From assembly GCF_039710355.1 (NCBI RefSeq), contig NZ_JBDKWZ010000009.1, positions 62,001-126,000 on the forward strand: 64,000 nt of DNA, given 5' to 3'. The position numbers were made by a program, and so were the translations under genes. Below are positions 1 through 8,115 of the stretch, piece by piece. The notes beneath the pieces are model-generated. The model was not told the DNA's origin, ran no database searches, and saw only the letters and a list, made by a program, of their open reading frames with translations. This DNA comes from Rapidithrix thailandica. GTDB lineage: Bacteria > Bacteroidota > Bacteroidia > Cytophagales > Flammeovirgaceae. Numbering within the stretch: the first letter of the stretch is position 1; every line of letters starts with the position of its first letter.

Positions 1-285
1 TTTATGTGCATCAAATAATAAATACAAACCATGGATGGAGGGCAGGTTGTATTTGCTATTATTCGGTGAGATTGTCACGATTTTTACCCCCAGTTCTTTT
101 CCCTCTTGCCAGGCGGGCATCAGCAATAGTGAGGAGTCCAGCCCCTCTTGTGGATTATCAAAGTCATGATGATGCCGTAAGGGTACGGTGATCTCCGAAG
201 CAAAGGCCGCTTTTAGCTTGGCAATCAGCTCCGGAAAAGATAAACTTTGATTGATTTGTTGTGCATCTATATATGGTATGGTCAT
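1..285 (-). CDS. Ornithine cyclodeaminase / mu-crystallin family protein, N-terminal part
   Basis: Minus-strand reading frame open from the ATG at 285 to the window edge, giving 95 residues without a stop; the C-terminal part lies outside. It has features typical of the N-terminus of the ornithine cyclodeaminase / mu-crystallin family: a VPLRHHHDFDNPQ segment, a LLLMPAW strand, GVKIVTISPNN and LPSIHGLYLLFDA. Members reduce cyclic imines (for example delta1-pyrroline-2-carboxylate to proline) or deaminate ornithine with NAD(P). It is the third gene of a minus-strand set behind a DapA-family lyase and an aldehyde dehydrogenase, which favours a pyrroline-2-carboxylate reductase role in hydroxyproline breakdown (inference). 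The catalytic and Rossmann half is not visible, so the exact activity is open. Confidence 0.75.
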   Translation of the reverse strand, partial: MTIPYIDAQQINQSLSFPELIAKLKAAFASEITVPLRHHHDFDNPQEGLDSSLLLMPAWQEGKELGVKIVTISPNNSKYNLPSIHGLYLLFDAHK

Positions 286-434
286 TATTGAAGCTGGTTA
301 ATTAGGTGTAAAGACACCACTTCTCGAAGAAATAATGTCTTTTATATAATTGAATCGTCCATCGTGAAGAAATACCGGATGGCCTACTTGATATATGTTC
401 ATAAATTTCAGTCATCCGGTGAGCAGAAGCTCTT
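286..434. other. Intercistronic gap with two inverted repeats
   Basis: A 149-bp gap between the dehydrogenase stop and the cyclodeaminase-family start. It contains an 8-bp inverted repeat ACCGGATG (374-381) / CATCCGGT (413-420) with a 31-nt loop, a short GAGC-AGAA-GCTC hairpin at 421-432, and GGTGT-AAAG-ACACC near 305-318. No T-run follows, so I do not call a terminator; these may be mRNA processing or stability structures. Confidence 0.35.
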
Positions 435-2033
435 CTAAATATTCTCTTTACTCCATTCCCCGTTTACCAGGCGCCAGATATCTTGTGTATTCTGATTGCG
501 CAAAGCTTCCGGTAAGATTGCTTCCGGAGTGTTTTGAAAACTCAATGGCCGGGCAAAACGCTTGATGGCAGAAGTTCCTACAGAGGTAAACCGGCTGTCA
601 GTGGTGGCAGGGTACGGTCCTCCGTGATGCATGGAAGGACAAACTTCTACACCGGTAGGCACGCCATTAAAGATTAACCTTCCGGTTTTTTCTTCCAGTG
701 TGGTTACCAATGTTTGTTGCGTTTCTCCCAACTCTTCTGCTTCCGCCATTACCGTTACGGTTAACTGTCCTTGCAAGGCATCGGCTACCTGTTGCATTTC
801 TGTGGTATCGTTACATTGAATCAGTAAGGTATAAGGGCCGAATACTTCTTCGTGCAAGGTGGGATTATTTAAAAAGACCTTGGCTTCCGTAGACGCAATG
901 ACCGGCTGTGCTTCACTTTTTTGAGGGTTTGAAGTCCCCGATGCACTGGCTATTACGTCTATCCCGTTTTGATGTAATGCTTTTTCCAAGTGGGCCTGAT
1001 AATTTTTCTGAATTTGAGGAGTCAGCATTGAACTGGGGGCAATATCATGCAAGGTCTGACTGAAAGAGGCAATAAAGGTGTTCAAATGAGCGCCTTTCAC
1101 CCCTATAAGTAGACCTGGGTTGGTACAAAACTGTCCGGTTCCCAATGTGACGGATTGAGCATATTGTTGTCCCATCGTTTCAGCTCGTTTGGCTAAGGCC
1201 TCTTCCAATAAGAAGACCGGGTTAATGCTGCCCATTTCGGCAAAGACCGGAATGGGTTCGGGACGTTGGTTTGCCAAGTCAAATAAGGCTTTGCCTCCTG
1301 CCAAAGAACCGGTGAAGGCAACGGCCTTGGTAAGGGGGTGGGTGACTAATAATTTCCCAACCGTATAACCCGAATCATGAACCATGGAGAAGGTTCCTTC
1401 CGGCATTTCACAAATTTCTACGGCTTTGAGAATGGCTTTTGCCACTAATTCTGCCGTACCCGGATGGGCATTATGGGCTTTCACTACCACGGGATTTCCG
1501 GCAGCCAAAGCCGAAGCCGTGTCACCGCCTGCCGTGGAAAATGCCAAGGGAAAATTGCTGGCGCCAAATACCACTACCGGCCCTATGGGAACCAATATTT
1601 TACGGATATCCGGTTTGGGCAAAGGCTGTCGCTCCGGTTGGGCGGTGTCTATGTTGGCTTCTACCCAAGAGCCTTCTCTTACCAGGTTGGCAAACATACG
1701 AAGCTGATTGCAAGTACGGCCTCTTTCGCCAATGAGCCGGCCGGTTGGCAAGGCCGTTTCCTGATGGGCACGTTCGATCAGAGGTTCTCCCAAAGCTTCA
1801 ATCTGATGAGCGATTTCCTCCAGGAAGCGAGCCTTTTGTGCCGGTAATATTTTTTTTAACTGTAAAAAGGCTTTTTGGGCCTTGGTCATGGCCAAGTCGG
1901 TTTCTTCTAGGGTTGCACTGAAGAATTCCGTTGGCAAAGCTTGCCCGGTTTGGGGATTCACAGCCTGAAAGCGGGCTTCCCCGCTTTTACAGACTACTGT
2001 CCCTATATAGTTAAAACCATCTATGTGAGTCAT
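435..2033 (-). CDS. Alpha-ketoglutaric semialdehyde-type aldehyde dehydrogenase
   Basis: 532-residue cytoplasmic aldehyde dehydrogenase. The family signatures are visible: N160 in FGASNFPLAF (oxyanion hole), the cofactor turn FTGS near 240, E266 in FAEMGS (general base) and nucleophile C303 in GQFCTNPG. The length and the FCTNPG context match the 2,5-dioxovalerate (alpha-ketoglutaric semialdehyde) dehydrogenase branch, which oxidises the semialdehyde to 2-oxoglutarate and usually prefers NADP. It lies 52 bp downstream of a DapA-family lyase on the same strand; in hydroxyproline catabolism the lyase-type deaminase makes exactly this semialdehyde. Start at the ATG at 2033, preceded by no Shine-Dalgarno sequence, as is usual in this phylum. 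Family assignment is firm; the substrate comes from context and resemblance. Confidence 0.85.
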   Translation of the reverse strand: MTHIDGFNYIGTVVCKSGEARFQAVNPQTGQALPTEFFSATLEETDLAMTKAQKAFLQLKKILPAQKARFLEEIAHQIEALGEPLIERAHQETALPTGRLIGERGRTCNQLRMFANLVREGSWVEANIDTAQPERQPLPKPDIRKILVPIGPVVVFGASNFPLAFSTAGGDTASALAAGNPVVVKAHNAHPGTAELVAKAILKAVEICEMPEGTFSMVHDSGYTVGKLLVTHPLTKAVAFTGSLAGGKALFDLANQRPEPIPVFAEMGSINPVFLLEEALAKRAETMGQQYAQSVTLGTGQFCTNPGLLIGVKGAHLNTFIASFSQTLHDIAPSSMLTPQIQKNYQAHLEKALHQNGIDVIASASGTSNPQKSEAQPVIASTEAKVFLNNPTLHEEVFGPYTLLIQCNDTTEMQQVADALQGQLTVTVMAEAEELGETQQTLVTTLEEKTGRLIFNGVPTGVEVCPSMHHGGPYPATTDSRFTSVGTSAIKRFARPLSFQNTPEAILPEALRNQNTQDIWRLVNGEWSKENI

Positions 2034-2085
2034 AGAAGTTGAGAATTTAAGGGTGAAAGGTTGAGATGATCGCTTTGTTTGAAAA

Positions 2086-2991
2086 TTACACCGTGGGTAA
2101 TTCGGGGCGTATGGCTAATGCATCCTGAATAATTTTCAAAATGCGCTCTTTTTCTTCTCCGATCAAAGGCAAACGGGGAGCCCGTACATGCTCGGTACCC
2201 ATACCCACTTGAGCTTCGGCAAGTTTGATATATTGTATCAACTTGGGATGGATATCCAACTCTAATAAAGGCATAAACCAACGGTAGATTTTTAAGGCTT
2301 CTTCTGTACGTCCTGCTTTCATCAAGCGGTAAATGGCTACGGTCTCTCTCGGAAAAGCACAAACCAGGCCGGCTACCCATCCGTCTGCTCCGGCTGCCAA
2401 GCTCTCCAGGGCCAATGTATCCACCCCACATAAGATTTTCATGCGATCGCCAAAAGTGTTTTTATATCGGGTGATATTGGTTATGTCCCGGGTGGATTCT
2501 TTTACCGCCTGAACGTTATCCAATTTCAATAACTCATCGAACATGGCCAAAGTAACCTTGATTCCATAGTCTACCGGGTTATTATAGATCATGACGGGTA
2601 AAGAAGACGCTTGAGCGATAGTTTTAAAGTATTCCACTGTTTCCCGGTCATCGGCTTTGTAGCGCATAGGAGGTAAGAGCATCAAACCCTCGGCCCCGAT
2701 TTCCTCTGCTCGTTGGGCAATGGCTACGGCTTCCCGGGTGGATTGCTCGGCAATATTCAACAATACGGGAATTTTCCCTTTGCACAGACGAATGGTTTCT
2801 TCCGTCACCAAAAAACGCTCTTCTTTGGTCAATGTACTGGTTTCTCCAAGCGAACCGGCCACGATGATTCCATCGATACCCGCTTCTATTTGCTGTTGAA
2901 TATTAGCTGCATATGCCTGCATATCCAGTTGACCATCTTGCGTGAATTTAGTAGTAATGGCCGGATACACTCCATTCCAAGTAATCTTCAT
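2086..2991 (-). CDS. DapA-family lyase, candidate pyrroline-4-hydroxy-2-carboxylate deaminase
   Basis: TIM-barrel class I aldolase-like enzyme of the dihydrodipicolinate synthase family, 301 residues from the ATG at 2991. The frame extends upstream to 3072, but MKITWNGVYPAITT is the classical family N-terminus and 301 aa the classical length, so the extra 27 codons are rejected. Schiff-base lysine K164 (AVKEST), tyrosine Y136 (MIYNNP) and the GSLGETSTL loop (residues 47-55) are present. True DapA usually has GTTGE at the loop; GSLGE suggests another 2-oxo-acid substrate. With the downstream semialdehyde dehydrogenase and the AraC gene across the divergent promoter, the best guess is the deaminase of the 4-hydroxyproline pathway. 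A 4-hydroxyproline epimerase and D-amino-acid oxidase are not in the window. Confidence 0.78.
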   Translation of the reverse strand: MKITWNGVYPAITTKFTQDGQLDMQAYAANIQQQIEAGIDGIIVAGSLGETSTLTKEERFLVTEETIRLCKGKIPVLLNIAEQSTREAVAIAQRAEEIGAEGLMLLPPMRYKADDRETVEYFKTIAQASSLPVMIYNNPVDYGIKVTLAMFDELLKLDNVQAVKESTRDITNITRYKNTFGDRMKILCGVDTLALESLAAGADGWVAGLVCAFPRETVAIYRLMKAGRTEEALKIYRWFMPLLELDIHPKLIQYIKLAEAQVGMGTEHVRAPRLPLIGEEKERILKIIQDALAIRPELPTV

Positions 2992-3390
2992 TGTGTTCTC
3001 ATTTAAAATTTTATACTGAAAAAAAATTAGAGAAAGGCATAGGATGGCTAACATGCCATTACCGCTACGCAAACCCCAGGTAGGAGGTAAATGACAGGAA
3101 AAACGAGTGTTGCCTTTATGTCAAAGTATACAGGGAATAGTGTAGTACTTATCCATCAAAAGCCGCTTGCATTTATTCCTCCATCCCATGCCTGATGTCC
3201 TCCGTTGACATTTATTAGCCGGAGGGTAAATTGTAAAAGACTGGACCTTCTCAATCGTACTCCTTACGATTTCTTGAATGCAAGTTAGTGAGGATCATTA
3301 GGTTTTTCTGTCACTATTTTTTCGATTATTAGTACTATTTTGCTTAATTAGCAATAAAACCTGATTTTTACTAAGTTAAATAGTACTAAG
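2992..3390. promoter_or_regulatory. Divergent control region between the lyase and AraC genes
   Basis: 399 bp between divergently transcribed genes. Next to the AraC gene, TTAGTACTA (3329-3337) and TAGTACTAA (3381-3389) form a 9-bp inverted repeat about 43 bp apart, with the palindrome TTGCT-TAATT-AGCAA (3340-3354) between them. Further upstream CCTCCG (3199-3204) pairs with CGGAGG (3220-3225). The AraC-proximal sites look like an autoregulatory operator (inference). I could not place clear -33/-7 elements. Confidence 0.45.
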
Positions 3391-4257
3391 TTGAAGCCTT
3401 TATACTTCAAAATCCCTAAAACGGACCAAGAGTCATTCCGGGTGCAGGTGGACCATTTGCCACATATGTACGATAAACTGCATTATCATGAAGAGCTACA
3501 GATTATCTACATCGTCAGAAGCCGGGGGACGCGCTTCATCGGAGGAGATATTTCCAAGTTTAAAGGGGGGGATATCTTTGTAGTGGGTTCCAATATGCCT
3601 CATCTTTTTAAAAATGATGAAAAGTATTATCAAGAGGACTCGCAATTTAAGGCAGTGTCCATTTCTATTTTTCTAAATAAAAAAGCTTTTGAGAGTGATT
3701 TTTTCAGCTTGCCGGAAATGCTGCCGATCAAGGAGTTTTTTAAAAATGCCGACCGTGGAATTGAAATCGTGGGCGAAACCCGGAAAGTTCTGCAAGTAAA
3801 AATGCGGGAGTTGACCAAAGCCGAGGGTTTTGAGAAATTTATTAGGGTCTTGATGATTTTGAATGTAATCAGTCAATCCAAAGAACAGGTATTTATTTCT
3901 TCTATGAAATACCTACGTACCTTGAAAGATAGCGATGGGGAAAAATTAAATGCCGTATTTGAATACATCATGAAAAACTTCACGGAATCGATCAACCTTC
4001 ATGAAGTAGCAGAGGTGGCCAATATGAGTGTTTCGGCGTTTTGCCGGTATTTTAAATCGCGTACGCGTAAAACGGTGATTCAATTTATCAATGAAATCCG
4101 GATTGGTTATGCCTGTACCTTATTGACTGAAGAAGATATGTCTGTCAACGAGGCTTGTTTTTGTTGTGGTTTTAATAATGTATCCAATTTCAATCGCCAA
4201 TTCAAAAGTATTACCAATCTTACACCTTCTCAATACCTGAAAAAATTCAAAAATTAA
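3391..4257 (+). CDS. AraC-family transcriptional regulator
   Basis: 288-residue regulator: an N-terminal cupin-like sensor half (HYHEELQIIYI near residues 31-41, followed by GGDIFVVGSNMPHLF) and a C-terminal double helix-turn-helix of AraC type (NLHEVAEVANMSVSAFCRYFK, then VNEACFCCGFNNVSNFNRQFK and the terminal TPSQYLKKF). The frame starts at TTG 3391; an in-frame stop at 3355 leaves no ATG upstream and the next ATG would remove part of the cupin, so TTG is the best start. It is divergent from the lyase/dehydrogenase operon and probably senses an intermediate of that pathway. Palindromic TAGTACTA motifs sit directly in front of the start codon, consistent with autoregulation. Confidence 0.88.
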   Translation: MKPLYFKIPKTDQESFRVQVDHLPHMYDKLHYHEELQIIYIVRSRGTRFIGGDISKFKGGDIFVVGSNMPHLFKNDEKYYQEDSQFKAVSISIFLNKKAFESDFFSLPEMLPIKEFFKNADRGIEIVGETRKVLQVKMRELTKAEGFEKFIRVLMILNVISQSKEQVFISSMKYLRTLKDSDGEKLNAVFEYIMKNFTESINLHEVAEVANMSVSAFCRYFKSRTRKTVIQFINEIRIGYACTLLTEEDMSVNEACFCCGFNNVSNFNRQFKSITNLTPSQYLKKFKN

Positions 4258-4290
4258 AAGAGGGGATTTCTCCCCTCCCTTTACGGTGTT
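4258..4290. terminator. Bidirectional terminator between convergent genes
   Basis: GAGGGGA (4260-4266) and TCCCCTC (4271-4277) form a 7-bp GC-rich stem with a TTTC loop in the 33 bp between the AraC stop and the end of the barrel gene. Read on the minus strand it is followed by CTTTTAATTTTTG. Confidence 0.7.
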
Positions 4291-5322
4291 TTATAAGGTA
4301 ATGCCAAAACTAAAGGCATTTAATTCCGGACCGCGGCTCTCATTAAAGAGCTCATTCAGGTCATAATTGACAAAGAGGTCAAAGTCTTTGTAGCCTAGTT
4401 GAACGCGTACCCCATAGCGCCAGTTATTCAAATGGAAATTGGATTTGTCACGGTCTTTTTTCTTATCCCCATTTTCTTTATATACAAATTTGTTATGGCT
4501 GCCCAGGCGGTATCCGGCATACCCTCCCACTCCAATTCTAAACCCATAAGGGTGGTTTTTATCAAAAATTGAGATTTCCGATTTATTACAAACTCTTTTC
4601 GCTCCCTTTTTTCCGAATTCCATTAAAGGCACCAAGGAAAGGTTGAAATACGAAGCCGTCAATTTGCTCTTGATAGGGTCAATATCGGCATTGTCCACAG
4701 GAACAAACTCTACTTCCGTTGCCCCTTTTTGGATTTGAAACTGTGCATCTTCCAACTTGAAATTGTACCAACTGACACCCCCTCCCCACTCCAGGTATAA
4801 TCTGCCAAATAAGGGAGTTTTGTTGACCGAGTTAATTCCTACATACCAAGAGCCCCAAGGTTTGACCGAATAAGGTTGATTATCGGCATCCGGAAACTTT
4901 CCGTTTTGGAGATAGTTGTTCATACCTATATCAAAATTAAGGGAATGCCGGGTGCCTCCGGATCGGCCTTCTTTCGAAGAACCTTCGGTCAGGGTAGAGT
5001 CCGTAATATCAACGGATTTCTCTTGTACAGTTAATAGAGAAGAATCTTTTAAGAATTTATTGCCGGATTCTACCTGCATGTTTTGGCTGTCGGTTTCGTG
5101 AAATTTTTGGTAGATATCTTCGGCAATTGCATTCAGATCATAGGCTTTTAGGGCATCCAGATCGGCCTTTTTGTAAATCAAAAAGATCATTTTACTGTCC
5201 AGCCCAAAATTGATGATCACCGTATCGGCAGGGTGGTTTTGGGCAAGTACCTTCAGGCTGTTTCCAAAAAAGAATAACAAAATGAAAGTGCTTACTATTT
5301 TCATAAAGAAAAGATTTTTCAT
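4291..5322 (-). CDS. Outer-membrane beta-barrel protein of a sigma-factor operon
   Basis: 343-residue exported protein. A signal peptide is clear (KIVSTFILLFFFGNSLKVLAQ); a second Met at residue 7 could be the real start. After a polar segment of about 100 residues, the second half has the alternating pattern of a small outer-membrane barrel (LYLEWGGGVSWYNFKL, YGFRIGVGGYAGYRLG, WRYGVRVQLGYKDFDLFVNYDLN) and ends ELNAFSFGITL, an aromatic-rich final strand. It is the third gene of a minus-strand set with an ECF sigma factor and a membrane-anchored basic protein, an arrangement common in Bacteroidota where the barrel gene is co-controlled with the sigma pair. Its function is not known; it could be structural or a sensor. 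Confidence 0.65.
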   Translation of the reverse strand: MKNLFFMKIVSTFILLFFFGNSLKVLAQNHPADTVIINFGLDSKMIFLIYKKADLDALKAYDLNAIAEDIYQKFHETDSQNMQVESGNKFLKDSSLLTVQEKSVDITDSTLTEGSSKEGRSGGTRHSLNFDIGMNNYLQNGKFPDADNQPYSVKPWGSWYVGINSVNKTPLFGRLYLEWGGGVSWYNFKLEDAQFQIQKGATEVEFVPVDNADIDPIKSKLTASYFNLSLVPLMEFGKKGAKRVCNKSEISIFDKNHPYGFRIGVGGYAGYRLGSHNKFVYKENGDKKKDRDKSNFHLNNWRYGVRVQLGYKDFDLFVNYDLNELFNESRGPELNAFSFGITL

Positions 5323-5437
5323 GTTGTATAAAATTAATTTGACACTAGTAAGAAGTTAACAGCAATTACTGGCTGTCAACGCTATTTTTATGAAAGTATG
5401 CCAGGAGTTCACTGGCCAGTTGTAGTTCCGGAAACGT

Positions 5438-6205
5438 TTAAGGGGTCTCTTTTTTTTCCTTTTTCTGAGAGTTAAGCTTAAAAAGCTCATCCTTGGCATC
5501 TCTGATCGCTCCCAAGCCTCCCGATTCGGTGAGTTCTTTGGCAAATGCGATGATTTTGCCTAAAGAAGACTTACCGTCTGATTGCTGTGCAGCCATGGCA
5601 TTGGGATTTTTTACCGGTGGCAATATATAGACAATCTTCACCGAGCCTTTTACGGGCTCTTTACTTTCCTGTTTGACCATGGCTTTTTCCAGGATTTCTT
5701 TCACTTGTATACTACCGGTATCAACAGCCAAAGTAGGCGTAGGTACCGTAAGAAGTCCTTCCTTTTGAACCGCGAGAGGAAAGGTTTCGGAAGTGTGTGT
5801 GTTAGTCTGTATTTCTTTTCTCTTCTCCTGTATGTTTGAACCGGCTACCTGTAGGTTTTTTGTATTTTCCTTTTTTACAAGCATTTTAGGGGCAAGTTCC
5901 TCAGAGATAGTTTGATAGCTTGTATCTTCCGCTAGGAGGGGTTGAGTCAAGAGAGCTTTGGAAGTGTCCGCCGGAATATGTTCATGTGTTGAAATCACCG
6001 TTGCTGTTTTTGAAGAAGACATCCACCACCCGGCCACCAAAAGTACAAGGAAACTGGCTGCCACACTCCACCAAAAAGCCCCTTTGCGTTTCTTCTTTCT
6101 GGCCTGGAGTTGTGCTTCAAGTATATGCCTGGCTCCTGCGCTGGGTGCAACCTGATGGTTGGCTAGCTTCTGTTGAAACAGCGCATCTAAACGTTTATCT
6201 TCCAT
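5438..6205 (-). CDS. Single-span membrane protein, anti-sigma-factor-like
   Basis: 255 residues. The first ~38 residues are a charged cytoplasmic segment (MEDKRLDALFQQKLANHQVAP, then a basic KKKRK), followed by one membrane span (WWSVAASFLVLLVAGWWM, about 43-60) and a long polar periplasmic region rich in T, K and E. This is the layout of Bacteroidota anti-sigma proteins encoded directly after an ECF sigma factor, although no zinc-binding HxxxCxxC motif is present. Its start overlaps the sigma gene by 11 bp, implying translational coupling. The periplasmic part could contact the downstream outer-membrane protein (inference). Confidence 0.6.
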   Translation of the reverse strand: MEDKRLDALFQQKLANHQVAPSAGARHILEAQLQARKKKRKGAFWWSVAASFLVLLVAGWWMSSSKTATVISTHEHIPADTSKALLTQPLLAEDTSYQTISEELAPKMLVKKENTKNLQVAGSNIQEKRKEIQTNTHTSETFPLAVQKEGLLTVPTPTLAVDTGSIQVKEILEKAMVKQESKEPVKGSVKIVYILPPVKNPNAMAAQQSDGKSSLGKIIAFAKELTESGGLGAIRDAKDELFKLNSQKKEKKETP

Positions 6206-6779
6206 GGTTGATTGATGTTCGGTGAATGCTCATTTCACTTTTGCGTAAAAATTTTTGTAATAAAGCCCTTGCCCGGCTCAACTGTGATTTGGAAGTGTTT
6301 TCACTTATCCCCAATTGTTCGGCAATTTCTTTGTGTGAATACCCCTCAATAGCATACAGGTTAAATACCGTACGGTAGCCCATGGGCAATTGCCCCACCA
6401 TTTTCATTAAATCTTCGGCTTCCAAATGATCACTCAGTTGTTGGTAGTTCGGTGCATAATCGGCTTGCTCGATGTCTACCTCCAGGTACATATGCTTGTT
6501 TTTTCGCAAATACATAAGGGATTCATTGACCATGATTCTACGAAGCCATCCCTCAAAACTTCCTTCAAACTTAAACTGCCCCAATTTGTCAAAGGCTTTC
6601 ATAAAGCCATTAATCATGACCTCCTCCGCTTCTCCCGGCTCTTTGATGTATCGGAGGCAAACGGCATACATCACAGGGCTGTATTTTTCATACAAGGCTG
6701 CCTGTGCGCTGGCATTTTGCTTCCGGCACTTTTTAATCAGGTCGGTTTCGGTGGTTGATTTTTGAATTTTCAGCTTCAT
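6195..6779 (-). CDS. ECF-type RNA polymerase sigma factor
   Basis: 194 residues with region 2 (AALYEKYSPVMYAVCLRYIKEPGEAEEVMINGFMKAF, then FEGWLRRIMVNESLMYLRK) and region 4 (LPMGYRTVFNLYAIEGYSHKEIAEQLGISENTSKSQLSRAR). Both belong to the sigma-70 / ECF family; region 1 and 3 are absent, as expected. It heads the minus-strand set with the anti-sigma-like protein (11-bp overlap) and the barrel protein. It probably directs transcription of its own operon and an unlinked regulon; no promoter motif could be fixed. Confidence 0.9.
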   Translation of the reverse strand: MKLKIQKSTTETDLIKKCRKQNASAQAALYEKYSPVMYAVCLRYIKEPGEAEEVMINGFMKAFDKLGQFKFEGSFEGWLRRIMVNESLMYLRKNKHMYLEVDIEQADYAPNYQQLSDHLEAEDLMKMVGQLPMGYRTVFNLYAIEGYSHKEIAEQLGISENTSKSQLSRARALLQKFLRKSEMSIHRTSINHGR

Positions 6780-7246
6780 GACTTTGGGCTACTCGACTTC
6801 AAGATGCACAGAAATACGGGTAGGTTGCATGGTGTGCTAATTTTTTTTTACTTGCTATTAAATAGAACAGAATCAGTTGTATTGTTCATCGGGAGGTGCT
6901 TATTCTCTTTGTACGGCTTTCCTTGAGGCAAAGGGAATTTCTATGAAAATTGGCAAACGTTTGCACCCAAAAAACTCTCTAGAATCCACTTTTAAAAAGC
7001 AAATTATTTGTAAACTGCATCCCATATACGGAAAAAGGTTATCTGTAAACGGGGATCGGGCAAGAGGAATCAGTGAGGCGAGAAAGGGGAAGGTAGGGGT
7101 ACTTTGTTTATCATATAGCCAAAGGGTTGTTTGTAAGGAGAAGAAGAATTTTTTTAGTTGGTGCATCTGTCAGCATTCCTCTCAAACCTTCAACTCCCTC
7201 AATCCTTCAAGTTTGAAATTAACACCGACCACTAATTGCTAAAAAT
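6780..7246. other. 467-bp divergent intergenic region
   Basis: Separates the sigma operon (minus) from the sugar-acid operon (plus). It contains the LacI-type palindrome listed separately and an A/T tract at 6839-6860. An open frame of 121 codons (6877-7242) has no coding character and runs through the operator, so it is not called. Confidence 0.5.
6953..6964. promoter_or_regulatory. LacI-family-type operator palindrome
   Basis: Perfect 12-bp palindrome GCAAACGTTTGC with the central CG typical of LacI/PurR/CcpA-family operators. It lies about 290 bp upstream of the first gene of the fucose-type operon, inside the only upstream gap. Established knowledge: LacI-family regulators often control sugar operons through such sites. 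No lacI-type gene is in the window. Confidence 0.5.
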
Positions 7247-8029
7247 ATGAACTTATTCAGTCTTGAAAACAAGGTGGCCGTAGTAACCGGAGGCGGTAGC
7301 GGCATCGGACAAAACATTTCACAAGTTTTTGCGCAACAAGGAGCGCATGTATTTGTGCTGGATGTAAATGATGAGGGTGGCAAACAAACCTGCGCCAACA
7401 TTGAAGAAAAAGGAGGAAAAGCTACTTATGTACCTTGTAATGTGGCTTCTCAAGATCATGTAAAAGAGGTGTTTGACAAAATCTATTCGGAGGCTGGCAA
7501 ACTGGATATTCTGGTGAATAATGCAGGGATTGCTCATGTGGGAAATCTGGAAAACACCAGTGAAGAAGATTTTGACCGGGTCTATAATGTGAATGTCAAG
7601 GGCGTGTATAATTGCCTGTATGCCGGAGTGGCTAAAATGAAGCAACAGGGAGGGGGAGTTATTTTGAACCTGGCTTCCATTGCTTCCTGTGTGGGTATCT
7701 CTGACCGTTTTGCTTACTCCATGAGTAAAGGAGCGGTACTGACCATGACATATTCTGTAGCCAAGGATTATATCTCAGAGAATATCCGTTGCAATTGCAT
7801 TGCTCCGGGAAGGGTGCATACGCCTTTTGTGGATGGATTTATCTCTAAAAACTATCCGGGTAAGGAAGCGGAAATGTTTGAAAAGCTGTCCAAAACCCAA
7901 CCCATTGGGCGGATGGGCAAACCCGATGAAATTGCCTATCTGGCACTTTTCCTGTGTTCGGAAGAATCCGGCTTCATTACAGGAACTAACTATCCGATAG
8001 ACGGAGGGTTTATTACGCTTAACTCATAA
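7247..8029 (+). CDS. SDR dehydrogenase, candidate 2-keto-3-deoxy-L-fuconate dehydrogenase
   Basis: 260-residue classical short-chain dehydrogenase: TGGGSGIG cofactor loop (14-21), D39 at the end of beta-2 favouring NAD, NNAG (91-94), S144, Y157 and K161 of the catalytic set, and a C-terminal GTNYPIDGG. It leads a four-gene plus-strand operon with an FAH-family hydrolase, a mutarotase and a second SDR. In the non-phosphorylative L-fucose pathway one SDR oxidises the sugar and a second oxidises 2-keto-3-deoxy-L-fuconate, whose product is cleaved by an FAH-family hydrolase; being next to the hydrolase, this gene best fits the second oxidation. SDR family is certain, substrate is inference. Confidence 0.8.
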   Translation: MNLFSLENKVAVVTGGGSGIGQNISQVFAQQGAHVFVLDVNDEGGKQTCANIEEKGGKATYVPCNVASQDHVKEVFDKIYSEAGKLDILVNNAGIAHVGNLENTSEEDFDRVYNVNVKGVYNCLYAGVAKMKQQGGGVILNLASIASCVGISDRFAYSMSKGAVLTMTYSVAKDYISENIRCNCIAPGRVHTPFVDGFISKNYPGKEAEMFEKLSKTQPIGRMGKPDEIAYLALFLCSEESGFITGTNYPIDGGFITLNS

Positions 8030-8115
8030 GCTTTTAGCAGTCAGGATCTACCCGGTTTTTGCTGTAGCGAAAGTGTAAATGTTTTATAATTAGTAAAAAA
8101 ACACTTGTAAATACA

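Noticed and set aside
2992..3072. 27-codon N-terminal extension of the DapA-family gene
   Set aside because: The family N-terminus begins exactly at MKITWNG; the extension would cover part of the promoter.
6877..7242. 121-codon open frame before the fucose-type operon
   Set aside because: Cys- and Ser-rich translation without domain character; it runs across the LacI-type palindrome and the promoter region.
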